In this document: positions 63,921 to 64,000 of the stretch, piece after piece
Numbering within the stretch: position 1 is the first letter of the stretch
How the letters are laid out: every line of letters begins with the position of its first letter
Assembly (NCBI RefSeq): GCF_004343075.1
Contig: NZ_SLXP01000002.1
Coordinates: 372,001 to 436,000, forward strand
Source of the DNA: Rhodovulum marinum
GTDB lineage: Bacteria > Pseudomonadota > Alphaproteobacteria > Rhodobacterales > Rhodobacteraceae
Direction: 5' to 3'
DNA: 64,000 nt
The notes under the pieces: model-generated
Seen by the model: only the letters and a program-made list of their open reading frames with translations
Database searches by the model: none
What the model was told of the DNA's origin: nothing
Made by a program: the position numbers and the translations under genes

Positions 63921-64000
63921 GGCGCCCCCAGGATGGCCTGGGCGGTGGCCTCGTCGGTCACGAAACTGTCGATATGCCCGAGGCCGAGGACCGCGCGCAG
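63917..64000 (-). CDS. SorC/DeoR-type sugar-binding regulator, C-terminal end (partial)
   Basis: Only the last 27 residues lie in the window; the gene enters from the right edge. GLGHIDSFVTDEATAQAIL matches the C-terminal signature of SorC-family sugar-binding regulators (usually ...ITDEATARALL). Its TGA overlaps the xylB ATG, a 4-base ATGA, which fits a regulator-kinase operon for sugar or polyol use. Confidence 0.75.
   Translation of the reverse strand: MRAVLGLGHIDSFVTDEATAQAILGAP

Overview
The window looks like a stretch of chromosome from a Rhodobacteraceae-type alphaproteobacterium. The evidence is its very high G+C, several lineage-typical arrangements (dnaG-rpoD, folB-folP-glmM, split glyQ/glyS beside a PPDK-like gene), an alphaproteobacterial LexA box (GTTC-N7-GTTC), an FNR-type box, a SAM-II riboswitch on metZ, and two proteins with VPLPA-CTERM-like sorting tails. 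It is mostly core genome. I saw no rRNA, tRNA, CRISPR array, insertion sequence or prophage.

Layout. 0.1-4.7 kb: capsule assembly genes kpsS, a Wza/KpsD-type export lipoprotein and kpsC. 4.9-5.6 kb: a secreted VPLPA-CTERM protein. 5.7-7.3 kb: ribD and nrdR. 7.4-10.4 kb: yjbQ, then the oxygen-independent ubiquinone hydroxylation operon ubiT-ubiU-ubiV with an FNR-type box in its promoter. 10.6-12.1 kb: a lipoprotein and a second VPLPA-CTERM-like gene of clearly lower G+C. 12.1-17.7 kb: rpoD, dnaG and a glutamate dehydrogenase. 18.0-20.9 kb: a TadG (vWA)-TadE-TadE-like trio. 21.1-24.7 kb: a membrane protein, an unrecognised repeat protein, a TetR regulator with its likely operator, a small lipoprotein and homoserine dehydrogenase. 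24.8-32.1 kb: a glycosyltransferase with an N-terminal MshEN-like module, a GntR regulator, a HAD nucleotidase, a UbiH-type monooxygenase, two Lrp regulators divergent from ilvC, and a 58-residue membrane protein. 32.2-36.4 kb: folB-folP-glmM and a SleB-type hydrolase. 36.5-42.4 kb: a PPDK paralogue, glyS and glyQ. 42.6-48.3 kb: a SPOR/peptidoglycan-binding pseudoprotease, trkH, folE2 and riboswitch-controlled metZ. 48.4-58.0 kb: a hydrolase, a glutathione transferase, yciB, a DMT transporter, ftsY, xseA and purD. 58.1-61.2 kb: an FG-GAP protein, a ferredoxin, then about 2 kb with almost no genes that holds tandem repeats, palindromic repeat modules and a dnaE2 C-terminal fragment behind a LexA box. 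61.2-64.0 kb: a class V aminotransferase, xylulokinase and the end of a SorC-type regulator.

Working together. Ubiquinone appears twice: the O2-independent ubiTUV set and a UbiH-type O2-dependent hydroxylase, which fits a facultative life style. Folate synthesis has folE2, folB and folP in two places. Envelope and surface functions recur (capsule, VPLPA-CTERM proteins, Tad-like pseudopilins, a possibly c-di-GMP-responsive glycosyltransferase, a SPOR protein). The least explained items are the 126-residue repeat protein at 21.8 kb, the inactive-looking protease at 42.6 kb, the PPDK paralogue without ATP-site residues, and the SOS-box-linked dnaE2 remnant at 60.1 kb.
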